Positions 17,319-24,394 of a stretch of 44,300 nt of DNA are shown piece after piece. Source of the DNA: an uncultured Bacilli bacterium (GTDB taxonomy: Bacteria; Bacillota_I; Bacilli_A; RF39; UBA660); contig CANQMM010000006.1 in the NCBI GenBank assembly GCA_947624955.1, forward strand, positions 1 to 44,300. The letters are read 5' to 3'. Under the pieces are notes generated by a model that saw nothing but the letters and a program-made list of their open reading frames with translations, was not told where the DNA came from and searched no databases. The translations under genes and the position numbers were made by a program. Numbering within the stretch: position 1 is the stretch's first letter; every line of letters begins with the position of its first letter.

Positions 17319-17340
17319 GACACTTTAAAGTGTCTTTTTC
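17319..17340 (+). terminator. Intrinsic terminator of the tad operon
   Basis: GACACTTT and AAAGTGTC form a perfect palindrome followed by five T. Confidence 0.88.
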
Positions 17341-17382
17341 ATAGGAAAAAATTAATTTTTTAAGAAAATTAAAAAAGAAAAA

Positions 17383-17407
17383 AGGAAATTGGCAGTTTAG
17401 CGATAAT
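17383..17407 (+). promoter_or_regulatory. SigH-like promoter motif, site A (upstream of ruvA)
   Basis: AGGAAAT at 17383-17389 is followed after 12 bases by GATAAT at 17402-17407, with an A-tract upstream. It matches the Bacillus SigH -35 pattern AGGAWWT. It shares most of the TTAGCGATAATA...AGTAGAGGG string with site B before dnaG. It lies about 76 bases before the ruvA ATG, upstream of a normal promoter. Confidence 0.5.
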
Positions 17408-17436
17408 ATATATAGTAGAGGGGATGTTATTAAGAG

Positions 17437-17465
17437 TTGTAATCTGAACAAAGGTTTTGTATACT
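17437..17465 (+). promoter_or_regulatory. SigmaA-type promoter of ruvAB
   Basis: TTGTAA at 17437-17442 and TATACT at 17460-17465 are 17 bases apart, about 18 bases before the ruvA ATG. Confidence 0.75.
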
Positions 17466-17482
17466 TATAGAGGAGTGATTAT

Positions 17483-18040
17483 ATGTATAGTTATATTAAA
17501 GGAATTATTAAAGAACAAGGTAGTAATTATGTCGTTATCGAAAATAATGGTATTGGTTATCAAGTATATGTGGCTAATCCGTTTGTTTATCAATTAGAAA
17601 ATGAATATACGATATATTTATATAGTTATATTAGGGAAGATGAATATAGCTTATATGGTTTTAAATCTTTGGAAGAAAAAGAATTATTTTTAAAGTTAAT
17701 AAATGTTAAAGGGGTAGGGCCAAAGATGGCTATTCCAATGTTTGCAACGGGTTCAGTCGATGGAATTATGGACGCAATCAATAGAGAGAATTTAATGTAT
17801 TTAACAAAATTTCCGAAGATTGGGGATAAAGTTGCGCGACAGATTATCTTAGATTTAAAAGGGAAATTGACAACTAATCGCGATTTATTTAGTACGGAAG
17901 GATTTGATGAATTAGTAAATGTTTTGGAAAGTCTAGGTTATAAAAAACCGGATATTAAAAAAATATTACCAAGTATAGATGATTCATTAAGTGTAGAACA
18001 ACAAGTCAAAGAAGCTTTAAAATTATTGTTGAGTAGGTGA
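17483..18040 (+). CDS. ruvA: Holliday junction branch migration protein RuvA
   Basis: RuvA forms the tetramer that binds four-way DNA junctions and loads RuvB. The N-terminal OB-fold begins MYSYIKGIIKEQG. The helix-hairpin-helix segments LINVKGVGPKMA and FPKIGDKVARQII follow near residues 73-115. The C-terminal RuvB-contacting domain is visible (DELVNVLESLGYKKPDIKKIL). At 185 residues it is near normal length. AGAGGAGTGA precedes the ATG. ruvB follows four bases later. No ruvC is seen here; ruvX lies at 32.3 kb. Confidence 0.96.
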   Translation: MYSYIKGIIKEQGSNYVVIENNGIGYQVYVANPFVYQLENEYTIYLYSYIREDEYSLYGFKSLEEKELFLKLINVKGVGPKMAIPMFATGSVDGIMDAINRENLMYLTKFPKIGDKVARQIILDLKGKLTTNRDLFSTEGFDELVNVLESLGYKKPDIKKILPSIDDSLSVEQQVKEALKLLLSR

Positions 18041-18044
18041 GTAG

Positions 18045-19037
18045 ATGAAAGTATTAGATGCTAATAAAGGAGAATTTGATGATGATATTAGTATCCGTCC
18101 TAGTAAGTTAGATGAGTATGTTGGACAGACGGATATTAAGGAAAATATTCGCATATTTATTAAAGCTTGTCAAATGCGGGATGAGGTTTTAGATCACGTC
18201 TTATTGTATGGCCCTCCAGGATTAGGCAAAACGACACTAGCACACATTATTGCTAATGAATTAGGAAGTAATTTAAAGACCGCTAGTGGGCCATCGATAG
18301 AAAAGAGTGGCGATTTAGCAGCGGTATTATCTTCTTTAGAACCGGGGGATGTCCTATTTATCGATGAAATCCATCGGATGCCAAGATACATTGAAGAAAT
18401 ATTATATCCGGCGATGGAAGATTTTGAACTCGATATAGTTATACCTAGTGCCGATGGGACATCGAGAAATATTAAAATAGATTTACCACCTTTTACATTA
18501 GTTGGTGCTACTACGCGAGCCGGGGATATTTCTAGTCCTTTGCGAGATAGATTTGGGATTGTTTCAAAGTTGAATTATTATTCAGTCGATGAATTATATG
18601 AGATTATTAAAAGAACTAGTCGGGTTTTGGAAATGCCAATTACAGATGAAGCGGCTCGAGAGTTAGCCAATCGTAGTAGAAAAACACCGAGAATTGCTAA
18701 TAGGTTATTTAAAAGGGTAAGAGATTTTGCCTTGGTTTTAGGAATTAATGAAATAGATATGGAAACTACTAAAATGGCTTTAAAAAGATTAAACGTCGAT
18801 GATTCGGGGTTGGACGCTATCGATATTGAATATCTCGAATCTTTAATTATGAAATTTAATGGCGGACCGGTGGGAGTCGAAACCATCGCTACATCTATTG
18901 GGGAAGAGGTTACAACAATTGAAGATGTTGTCGAGCCATATTTATTACAAGAAGGATTTATTAAACGAACTCCGCGGGGAAGAATAGCAACTGATAAATC
19001 TTATAAGCATTTAAATATTAGTAAAGAAGAAAAGTAA
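18045..19037 (+). CDS. ruvB: Holliday junction helicase RuvB
   Basis: RuvB is the AAA+ motor that drives branch migration with Ruv[12 protein letters not shown] is the N-terminal family motif. Walker A is [13 protein letters not shown], Walker B is LFIDEIHRM, and sensor 1 lies in [11 protein letters not shown]. The C-terminal winged helix includes [14 protein letters not shown]. It has 330 residues, the usual length. It forms an operon with ruvA. No obvious terminator follows directly; a tandem-repeat RNA candidate begins within 60-100 bases. Confidence 0.97.
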   Translation: MKVLDANKGEFDDDISIRPSKLDEYVGQTDIKENIRIFIKACQMRDEVLDHVLLYGPPGLGKTTLAHIIANELGSNLKTASGPSIEKSGDLAAVLSSLEPGDVLFIDEIHRMPRYIEEILYPAMEDFELDIVIPSADGTSRNIKIDLPPFTLVGATTRAGDISSPLRDRFGIVSKLNYYSVDELYEIIKRTSRVLEMPITDEAARELANRSRKTPRIANRLFKRVRDFALVLGINEIDMETTKMALKRLNVDDSGLDAIDIEYLESLIMKFNGGPVGVETIATSIGEEVTTIEDVVEPYLLQEGFIKRTPRGRIATDKSYKHLNISKEEK

Positions 19038-19059
19038 GTATTTATTGCGTTAAATATAG

Positions 19060-19088
19060 TTGATTGTAAAGTGGGTTTATGATATATT
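19060..19088 (+). promoter_or_regulatory. Candidate promoter for the tandem-repeat RNA (upstream option)
   Basis: TTGATT at 19060-19065 and TATATT at 19083-19088 are 17 bases apart, with TGA directly before TATATT. A start near 19095 would place an imperfect TGCAAGAAA / TTTCTTTGCA hairpin at the 5' end of the transcript. Confidence 0.5.
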
Positions 19089-19120
19089 TTAGTTGCAAGA
19101 AATTTTAAATTTTCTTTGCA

Positions 19121-19126
19121 TATAAT
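19121..19126 (+). promoter_or_regulatory. Candidate -10 box for the tandem-repeat RNA (downstream option)
   Basis: TATAAT at 19121-19126 would place the start near 19133, one base before the first repeat unit. No good -35 is present at 17 bases; the region upstream is an imperfect inverted repeat that could bind an activator. Confidence 0.45.
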
Positions 19127-19133
19127 AAGAAAA

Positions 19134-19242
19134 AGCGGTGAACCCAGCCGTATAAATTGGGAACGAAAAAAGCGGTGAACCCAGCCATTAAGTTGGGAAC
19201 GAAAAAAGCGGTGAACCCAGCCATTAAATTGGGAACGAAAAA
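19134..19242 (+). repeat. Three tandem 36-37-bp repeats
   Basis: Units lie at 19134-19170 (37 bp), 19171-19206 (36 bp) and 19207-19242 (36 bp). A further AGC follows before the terminator. Units 2 and 3 differ at one base; unit 1 differs only in the loop. There are no spacers, so it is not a CRISPR array. The GCGGTGAACCCAGCC core is far richer in GC than its surroundings. Confidence 0.95.
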
Positions 19243-19245
19243 AGC

Positions 19246-19272
19246 AATTAGAGATTCAACTCTAATTTTTTT
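19246..19272 (+). terminator. Intrinsic terminator of the tandem-repeat RNA
   Basis: AATTAGAG pairs perfectly with CTCTAATT around a six-base loop and runs into seven T. Confidence 0.88.
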
Positions 19273-19280
19273 ATAAATAT

Positions 19281-19309
19281 TTGACGAACGTATGTTTTTA
19301 AAGTATAAT
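19281..19309 (+). promoter_or_regulatory. Upstream promoter of mtaB
   Basis: TTGACG at 19281-19286 and TATAAT at 19304-19309 are 17 bases apart. It would give a leader of about 90 bases containing the inverted repeat at 19337-19366. Confidence 0.8.
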
Positions 19310-19336
19310 TAAAAGGGAGTGGAAATTAATCACGAT

Positions 19337-19366
19337 AGTTTTGCAATTATTGGAAAAAGCAAAACT
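19337..19366 (+). promoter_or_regulatory. Inverted repeat in the mtaB leader
   Basis: AGTTTTGC and GCAAAACT are perfect 8-base arms around a 14-base loop. No T-run follows, so it is not a classical terminator. It could be an operator or a leader hairpin between the two mtaB promoters. Confidence 0.5.
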
Positions 19367-19379
19367 TTATATTTAGTTG

Positions 19380-19388
19380 TGATATAAT
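19380..19388 (+). promoter_or_regulatory. Proximal extended -10 promoter of mtaB
   Basis: TGATATAAT is an extended -10 element 18 bases before the mtaB ATG; no clear -35 is seen. Confidence 0.6.
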
Positions 19389-19406
19389 CTATTAGAGGCG
19401 GTACTT

Positions 19407-20681
19407 ATGACATTTAAAATAATTACTTTAGGATGTAAGGTAAATACTTATGAGAGTGAAATAATGCAGGAGAAGTTATTAGCAGCCGGTTATCAGGAAA
19501 CTACGGGACAAGCCGATATTGTCATTATTAATACTTGTTCCGTTACTAATATGGCCGATGCTAAAAGTCGGAAATTAATTAGAGGAGCGAAAAGAGATAA
19601 TCCCAATGGCATTTTAGTGGCTTGCGGTTGTATGACGCAAAACCATCAGAATGATTTAGATGATTTAGATATCGATATATTAATTGGGACTAAAGATAAG
19701 AGTAAAATTGTCGAGTTAATAGAGAACTTTAGAAAAACTAAAGATAAATATAAAGACTTTGACAATGGCAAAGCGCGAACTTTTGAAGATATGCAAGTGA
19801 AGAAATTTACTACGCACACACGAGCTTTTTTAAAAATTCAAGATGGTTGCAACAACTATTGCTCTTATTGTATAATTCCTTATCTAAGAGGAAATTTACG
19901 AAGCAAAGATATCGATGTGGCTTATAAAGAGGTCCAAGATTTAGTGAATAATGGCCATAAAGAAATTGTCCTAACCGGTATTCATACGGGGAGTTATGGT
20001 ATAGGTACCAATTATGATTTAGCTGATTTAATTCAAAAAATCAGTACGATAGAGGGGCTTGTAAGAATTAGAATTAGTTCGATTGAAGTAACGGAACTTA
20101 ATGATAAGTTTATGGCTTTATTAAAGACCAATGATAAAATTTGTAATCATATGCATATTCCATTACAAGCCGGTAGTGATCGAATTTTAAAATTAATGAA
20201 TCGAAAATATGATAAAGCCTATTTTAAGGAAAAGGTTGCTTGCATAAGAAGCATTCGTCCGGATATCAGTATCAGTACGGATGTCATAGTGGGATTTCCT
20301 TCTGAAACGGCTGACGAGTTTAAAGAAACTTGTGATTTTTGTCAGGAGATGGCTTTTAGCAAAGTTCACGTTTTTCCTTATTCAAGAAGAGAAGGGACTA
20401 AAGCTTGTGAGATAGAAGGACATTTAGATAATGGGATAAAGAAAGAAAGAGCAAGACAACTAATCGAGGTTAGCAATGAATTAGAAAGAGATTATAATCA
20501 AAAATTCATTAATCGCGTAGTTAATGTCTTAATTGAAGAAATTATCGATGGGAAAAGTGTCGGACATACATCTAACTATTTAAAAGTCTATGTCGATGAG
20601 GTGTTAAAGACTAATGAAAGCTATGATGTTTTAATTAAAGAAGAATATTTAGATGGATTAAAGGGGGTTATAAATAAATAG
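19407..20681 (+). CDS. mtaB: tRNA t6A37 methylthiotransferase MtaB
   Basis: MtaB is a radical SAM methylthiotransferase that makes ms2t6A at position 37 of tRNAs reading ANN codons. The first Fe-S cluster Cys are in LGCKVN, NTCSVT and CGCMTQ. The radical SAM cluster motif is CNNYCSYC, followed by IPYLRG. A TRAM-like C-terminal segment is present. The GCKVN form of the first motif and the 424-residue length indicate MtaB rather than MiaB or RimO. recD2 follows 15 bases later behind an AGAGGTGG site. Confidence 0.95.
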   Translation: MTFKIITLGCKVNTYESEIMQEKLLAAGYQETTGQADIVIINTCSVTNMADAKSRKLIRGAKRDNPNGILVACGCMTQNHQNDLDDLDIDILIGTKDKSKIVELIENFRKTKDKYKDFDNGKARTFEDMQVKKFTTHTRAFLKIQDGCNNYCSYCIIPYLRGNLRSKDIDVAYKEVQDLVNNGHKEIVLTGIHTGSYGIGTNYDLADLIQKISTIEGLVRIRISSIEVTELNDKFMALLKTNDKICNHMHIPLQAGSDRILKLMNRKYDKAYFKEKVACIRSIRPDISISTDVIVGFPSETADEFKETCDFCQEMAFSKVHVFPYSRREGTKACEIEGHLDNGIKKERARQLIEVSNELERDYNQKFINRVVNVLIEEIIDGKSVGHTSNYLKVYVDEVLKTNESYDVLIKEEYLDGLKGVINK

Positions 20682-20696
20682 AAAAGAGGTGGAATA

Positions 20697-22892
20697 ATGA
20701 GTTTTATTAAAGGTAAAGTACGGAATAAAATATTTGAAGGGGACTCAGGTTATAAGGTCGGATTATTTAAAATCAAAGAAACTGATGATGAGAATTTACA
20801 AGATTACATTAATAAAGTAATTACTTTTTGTGGTTATTTTGCCGATTTAAATATGGAAGATACTTATAATTTTGAAGGAGAATATGTCTACAACGAGAGA
20901 TATGGTTATCAATATAAAGTTTTGGAGTATTCGCGAGTTGAACCGGAAGGTCGTGATGCTATAATCGAGTTTTTAAGTAGTGATTTAATTAAAGGCTGTG
21001 GGGAGAAAAGAGCCATTAAAATTGTCGATACCTTAGGTGATGATGCCCTCAATTTAATTAAAGAAAATCGGGATAATTTATTGTTAGTTCCCGGAATTAC
21101 GGCTAAAGCAGCTGATAAAATATACGAATCCGTTTTAACTTATGCTTCTACTGATGACATCATCGTCGAACTTAAAAATATGGGATTTACCATTAGAGAA
21201 GCTTTAATGGTTTTAAATAAATTTGGAATGGATAGTATTAAACAAGTTAAAGAAAATATCTATGCTTTGGATTTAGAAATCGATTTTGATAAATTAGATC
21301 GAATCTATTTACGAATGATTGGGAGTGCTAATACTGATTTAAGGGTTAAGGCTTGTATAATTAATTCTTTTAAATTGATGAGTATGAATGAGGGGAGTAC
21401 TTATTTCAGCTTGGAAGAATTAGCGAGTTTTATTAAAATTAAGTATCAAATATTTTTAGACGAAGAGGAATTAATAAATTATTTAACTGAATTAATAAAC
21501 GTGGGTTTAGTAGTTAAAGAAGGTAGTAAATATTTCTTAATGGATTACTATAAAATGGAAGTAGATGTAGCAAATAATCTATTAGCGATTAATTCTTTGA
21601 AAAAAGATTTAGTAGAAAATTTTGAAGATAGGATTAAAGAAATTGAAGAAAATTATCAAGTTAAATATAATGTTGATCAGAAGAAAGCGATTAAGAAAGC
21701 TTTAGAAAATCGAATAACAATTATTACCGGGGGACCAGGAACTGGAAAGACTACTTTAATCAACGCTATCGTTAAGTTATATATTAATATATATAAATTG
21801 AACTTTAAAGAAGTAATAACCGATATTGCTCTTTTAGCACCAACAGGAAGAGCGGCTAAAAAAATGAGTGAATCGACGGGACTTGGGGCAATGACTATTC
21901 ATCGGTATTTGAAATGGAATAAAGATAAAAATGATTTTCAGGTTAATGAATATAATAAAAATAATCAAAAGTTGATTATTGTAGATGAAGTAAGTATGAT
22001 CGATATTCATTTATTTGATGCTTTATTAAAGGGAATTAATTCCAATATTAAACTGATATTAGTGGGAGATGCTAATCAGTTGCCTTCAGTAGGTCCCGGT
22101 AATGTTTTAAATGATTTAATTCATAGTGAATTATTCCAATATTGTCCTTTGGAAAGGATCTATCGCCAAAGTGCCAATTCGTATATACCGATATTAGCTA
22201 AAGAGATAAAAGATAAATCTTTGAGTCCTAATTTTAATGAACAGAAAGATGACTATAACTTTTTACAAGTTAGTACGAGTAAGATAAAGGAAACGATTGG
22301 CAAGATAGTAGTAATGAGTAAAGAAAAGGGCTTGAATGAGAATTCTTTACAAGTATTAGCACCGATGTATAAAGGGGAAAATGGAATTGATAATTTAAAT
22401 ATTTTGTTACAAAATCTTTATAATCCGGCGGATGAAGATAAATTGGAAATTAAAATAGGGGATGTGGTATTCCGGGAAGGTGATAAGGTTTTGCAATTAG
22501 TCAATAACCCGGATGCCAATGTTTTTAATGGCGATATTGGCTTTATTAAAAAAATCATCTTAAAAGATGGTAGTAAAAGGAACGTAAAATTTTCCATTGA
22601 TTTTGATGGGAATAAAGTGGAATATGAAAAAGAAGATATGTTAAGTGTTAAACATGCTTATGCAATAACTATCCATAAATCCCAAGGAAGTGAATTTCCG
22701 CACGTCATAATGCCGGTAAGTAAAAGTTATTATAAAATGCTTTATAATAAACTAATATATACCGGGGTTTCTAGAGCCAAGAAAAGTTTGGTAATTATTG
22801 GCGAAGAGGAAGCCTTTTTGATGGGAATTGCCAATGAATATTCCAACGATAGGAAAACGGCATTAATGACGAGATTAATGAATAATATTTAG
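20697..22892 (+). CDS. recD2: RecD2-type 5'-3' DNA helicase
   Basis: This 731-residue SF1 helicase belongs to the RecD2 group that works without RecBC. The N-terminal OB-like region starts SFIKGKVRNKIFEGDSGYKVGLF. Helix-hairpin-helix segments follow (CGEKRAIKIVDTLG, LLLVPGITAKAADKI). Walker A is GGPGTGKTT near residue 344, then LLAPTGRAAKKM (motif Ia), IIVDEVSMID (Walker B) and LVGDANQLPSVGPG (motif III). Motifs AITIHKSQGSEF and YTGVSRAKK close the C-terminal RecA-like domain. It is in one transcription unit with mtaB, as far as spacing shows. Confidence 0.96.
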   Translation: MSFIKGKVRNKIFEGDSGYKVGLFKIKETDDENLQDYINKVITFCGYFADLNMEDTYNFEGEYVYNERYGYQYKVLEYSRVEPEGRDAIIEFLSSDLIKGCGEKRAIKIVDTLGDDALNLIKENRDNLLLVPGITAKAADKIYESVLTYASTDDIIVELKNMGFTIREALMVLNKFGMDSIKQVKENIYALDLEIDFDKLDRIYLRMIGSANTDLRVKACIINSFKLMSMNEGSTYFSLEELASFIKIKYQIFLDEEELINYLTELINVGLVVKEGSKYFLMDYYKMEVDVANNLLAINSLKKDLVENFEDRIKEIEENYQVKYNVDQKKAIKKALENRITIITGGPGTGKTTLINAIVKLYINIYKLNFKEVITDIALLAPTGRAAKKMSESTGLGAMTIHRYLKWNKDKNDFQVNEYNKNNQKLIIVDEVSMIDIHLFDALLKGINSNIKLILVGDANQLPSVGPGNVLNDLIHSELFQYCPLERIYRQSANSYIPILAKEIKDKSLSPNFNEQKDDYNFLQVSTSKIKETIGKIVVMSKEKGLNENSLQVLAPMYKGENGIDNLNILLQNLYNPADEDKLEIKIGDVVFREGDKVLQLVNNPDANVFNGDIGFIKKIILKDGSKRNVKFSIDFDGNKVEYEKEDMLSVKHAYAITIHKSQGSEFPHVIMPVSKSYYKMLYNKLIYTGVSRAKKSLVIIGEEEAFLMGIANEYSNDRKTALMTRLMNNI

Positions 22893-22928
22893 TAAATCAT
22901 CCATAATAATTATGAAAGGATGATTAGG

Positions 22929-23075
22929 ATGAAAATGTGTTATTGTGCGGGTTTAGTTGTTAGTGGTATGTTAATGGGAATGGGCGCATTATATATGATA
23001 GAGAAAAAACAAAGTAAATCGATTGAGCAGATGATTAGTGACGCCAAGAATTCTATTGATGAGATGATGAATTAG
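22929..23075 (+). CDS. Small single-pass membrane protein, 48 residues (not in ORF track)
   Basis: ATG 22929 lies six bases after AAAGGAT, and the ORF ends TAG at 23073-23075 inside the stem of a strong terminator. The product starts MKMCYCAGLVVSGMLMGMGA, a hydrophobic Met/Gly-rich helix, followed by a charged amphipathic tail (EKKQSKSIEQMISDAKNSID). The layout (one N-terminal membrane helix plus a cytoplasmic tail) resembles small YtxH-like proteins but I cannot name a family. The good ribosome binding site and terminator support a real gene. Confidence 0.75.
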   Translation: MKMCYCAGLVVSGMLMGMGALYMIEKKQSKSIEQMISDAKNSIDEMMN

Positions 23076-23094
23076 ACCGTTATGGTCTTTTTTT
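23074..23094 (+). terminator. Intrinsic terminator after the 48-codon ORF
   Basis: AGACC pairs with GGTCT around GTTAT, followed by a run of T. Confidence 0.85.
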
Positions 23095-23107
23095 AAAGAA
23101 ATAATTG

Positions 23108-23116
23108 TGCTATTAT
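23108..23116 (+). promoter_or_regulatory. Extended -10 promoter of the AI-2E-family gene
   Basis: TGCTATTAT is an extended -10 element placed 23 bases before the ATG; the -35 region is only a T-tract. Confidence 0.5.
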
Positions 23117-23138
23117 ATTATTAGTAGGGTGATTTTGA

Positions 23139-24263
23139 ATGAAGAAAGATATTGATTATAAGCGAGTTAATGAGGTAGTAACGCTTTCGAAAAAAATTCT
23201 AGATGTCTTTTATATTTTAATGATAGTGGGGTTAGTTTTTTTAGGAACTTTGCTAATTAAAGAGTGGGGAATATTAACTTTTGTTTTAAGTTTATTAAAA
23301 GTTATTACCCCATTATTTATCGGGTTTGTAATAGCATGGTTATTAGATCCGTTAGTTAGGAAATTGAGTGCTAAAGGATTAAATCGGGGATTATCTTCGG
23401 TCATCGTATTTTTAGGATTTATCGGGGTAATCATTATATTTTTCAGTGTTTTAGTTCCAACGATTTACAATCAGTTAAATGATTTGATAAAAGAAATACC
23501 GAAGATTATGGCCTCATTAGAAAATTTTATTGGCAATTTATTTGATAAATTAAAGGGGATTGAATCGATTGATGTGGCTCAAATGAAAGAAAATACTTTC
23601 AATAGTATTTATGGTATTTTTACCAATATTACGGATAATTTACCTAGTATGATTCTTAATCTTATTAAGACTTTGTTCTCCGGAATCGGAACAATTGCTA
23701 TCGGTTTAATTGTGGCATTATATATGATGATCGATTTTGATGAATTAAGTGATCACTTTGTTAATTTATTACCTAGTAAATATCGTTTTGAAAGTAAAAG
23801 TTTAATCGATAATATCGGTTTTGAAATAAGAAAAACAGTAAATGGGACAATTTTAGTGGCGATGATGGTATTTATCGGCGACAGTATTGGTTTTGCTTTA
23901 ATCGGCTTGAAAGCGCCAATCTTATTTGGCTTATTCTGTGGAATTACGGACATCATTCCTTACATTGGACCATATATTGGGGGTGCCGCCGCAGTTATCG
24001 TGGGCTTTAGTCAAGGAACTTTGGTAGGAATTCTAGCGATAATTGTCGCCTTTGTTGTTCAAACAATTGAGAATATGATCTTACAACCGATGATAATGAG
24101 TAGAACTATGAAACTCCATCCGGTAACAATTATTATTGGTTTATTAGTATTCGGCCATTTCTTTGGAATGATTGGGATGATTTTAGCAACACCATTACTA
24201 GCTTTAATAAAAGTTTTATTTAGATTTTTCTCTTTAAAATTCCATTGGTTTGAAGAAGCTTAA
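23139..24263 (+). CDS. AI-2E family transporter (PerM/YtvI-like)
   Basis: This is a 374-residue polytopic membrane protein with about eight helices. The family pattern is clear: two N-terminal helix pairs (VFYILMIVGLVFLGTLLI, VITPLFIGFVIAWLLDPLV), a less hydrophobic middle region, and the C-terminal block with FGLFCGITDIIPYIGPYIGG, ENMILQPMIMSRTMKLHPV and MILATPLLALIKV. Members export diverse solutes, and the substrate cannot be predicted. AGGGTGA precedes the ATG. It is a single-gene unit bounded by terminators. Confidence 0.92.
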   Translation: MKKDIDYKRVNEVVTLSKKILDVFYILMIVGLVFLGTLLIKEWGILTFVLSLLKVITPLFIGFVIAWLLDPLVRKLSAKGLNRGLSSVIVFLGFIGVIIIFFSVLVPTIYNQLNDLIKEIPKIMASLENFIGNLFDKLKGIESIDVAQMKENTFNSIYGIFTNITDNLPSMILNLIKTLFSGIGTIAIGLIVALYMMIDFDELSDHFVNLLPSKYRFESKSLIDNIGFEIRKTVNGTILVAMMVFIGDSIGFALIGLKAPILFGLFCGITDIIPYIGPYIGGAAAVIVGFSQGTLVGILAIIVAFVVQTIENMILQPMIMSRTMKLHPVTIIIGLLVFGHFFGMIGMILATPLLALIKVLFRFFSLKFHWFEEA

Positions 24264-24279
24264 GTTTACACTTTTTGCG

Positions 24280-24311
24280 ACAAGTAGTCTGTAAAGATTA
24301 CTTGTTTTTTT
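24280..24311 (+). terminator. Intrinsic terminator of the AI-2E-family gene
   Basis: ACAAGTAGTC pairs with GATTACTTGT (one G-U) around a six-base loop and runs into a T-tract. Confidence 0.88.
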
Positions 24312-24342
24312 GTAAAATTTTAAGAAATTTCAACTTTTTTAA

Positions 24343-24368
24343 AGGAATTTGGCACCTCGACCGAGAAC
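24343..24368 (+). promoter_or_regulatory. SigH-like promoter motif, site C (upstream of thioester-like gene)
   Basis: AGGAATT at 24343-24349 is followed after 13 bases by GAGAAC at 24363-24368. The surrounding TTGGCA and ACATATATAGTG match site A closely. No sigmaA -35/-10 pair is visible in this gap, so this may be the gene's only promoter. Confidence 0.5.
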
Positions 24369-24394
24369 ATATATAGTGAAGGGAGGTGAAAAAT

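Larger units (their letters stand above)
19095..19272 (+). ncRNA. Candidate small RNA of three tandem hairpin units plus terminator
   Basis: The gap between ruvB and mtaB holds three head-to-tail copies of a 36-37-base unit followed by a strong terminator, with promoter-like boxes upstream. Each unit contains GCGGTGAACCCAGCC and TTGGGAACG. CCCAG can pair with TTGGG, leaving a short variable loop, and outer CG/CG bases can close an internal loop formed by GTGAA and AA. The units differ almost only in the loop, and copy 1 has one extra base there, which fits conserved structure. A-tracts (A5-A6) separate the hairpins. No ORF spans it. The RNA would be about 140 or 178 bases depending on the promoter used. 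I know no named family that matches; function is unknown. Confidence 0.65.

Noticed and set aside
19134-19242. CRISPR array
   Set aside because: The 36-37-bp units abut directly with no spacers, there are no cas genes in the window, and a terminator follows.
19319-19387. 22-codon GTG-started ORF in the mtaB leader
   Set aside because: The purine-rich site is only about one base from the GTG, and the frame runs through the inverted repeat and the proximal -10 box.
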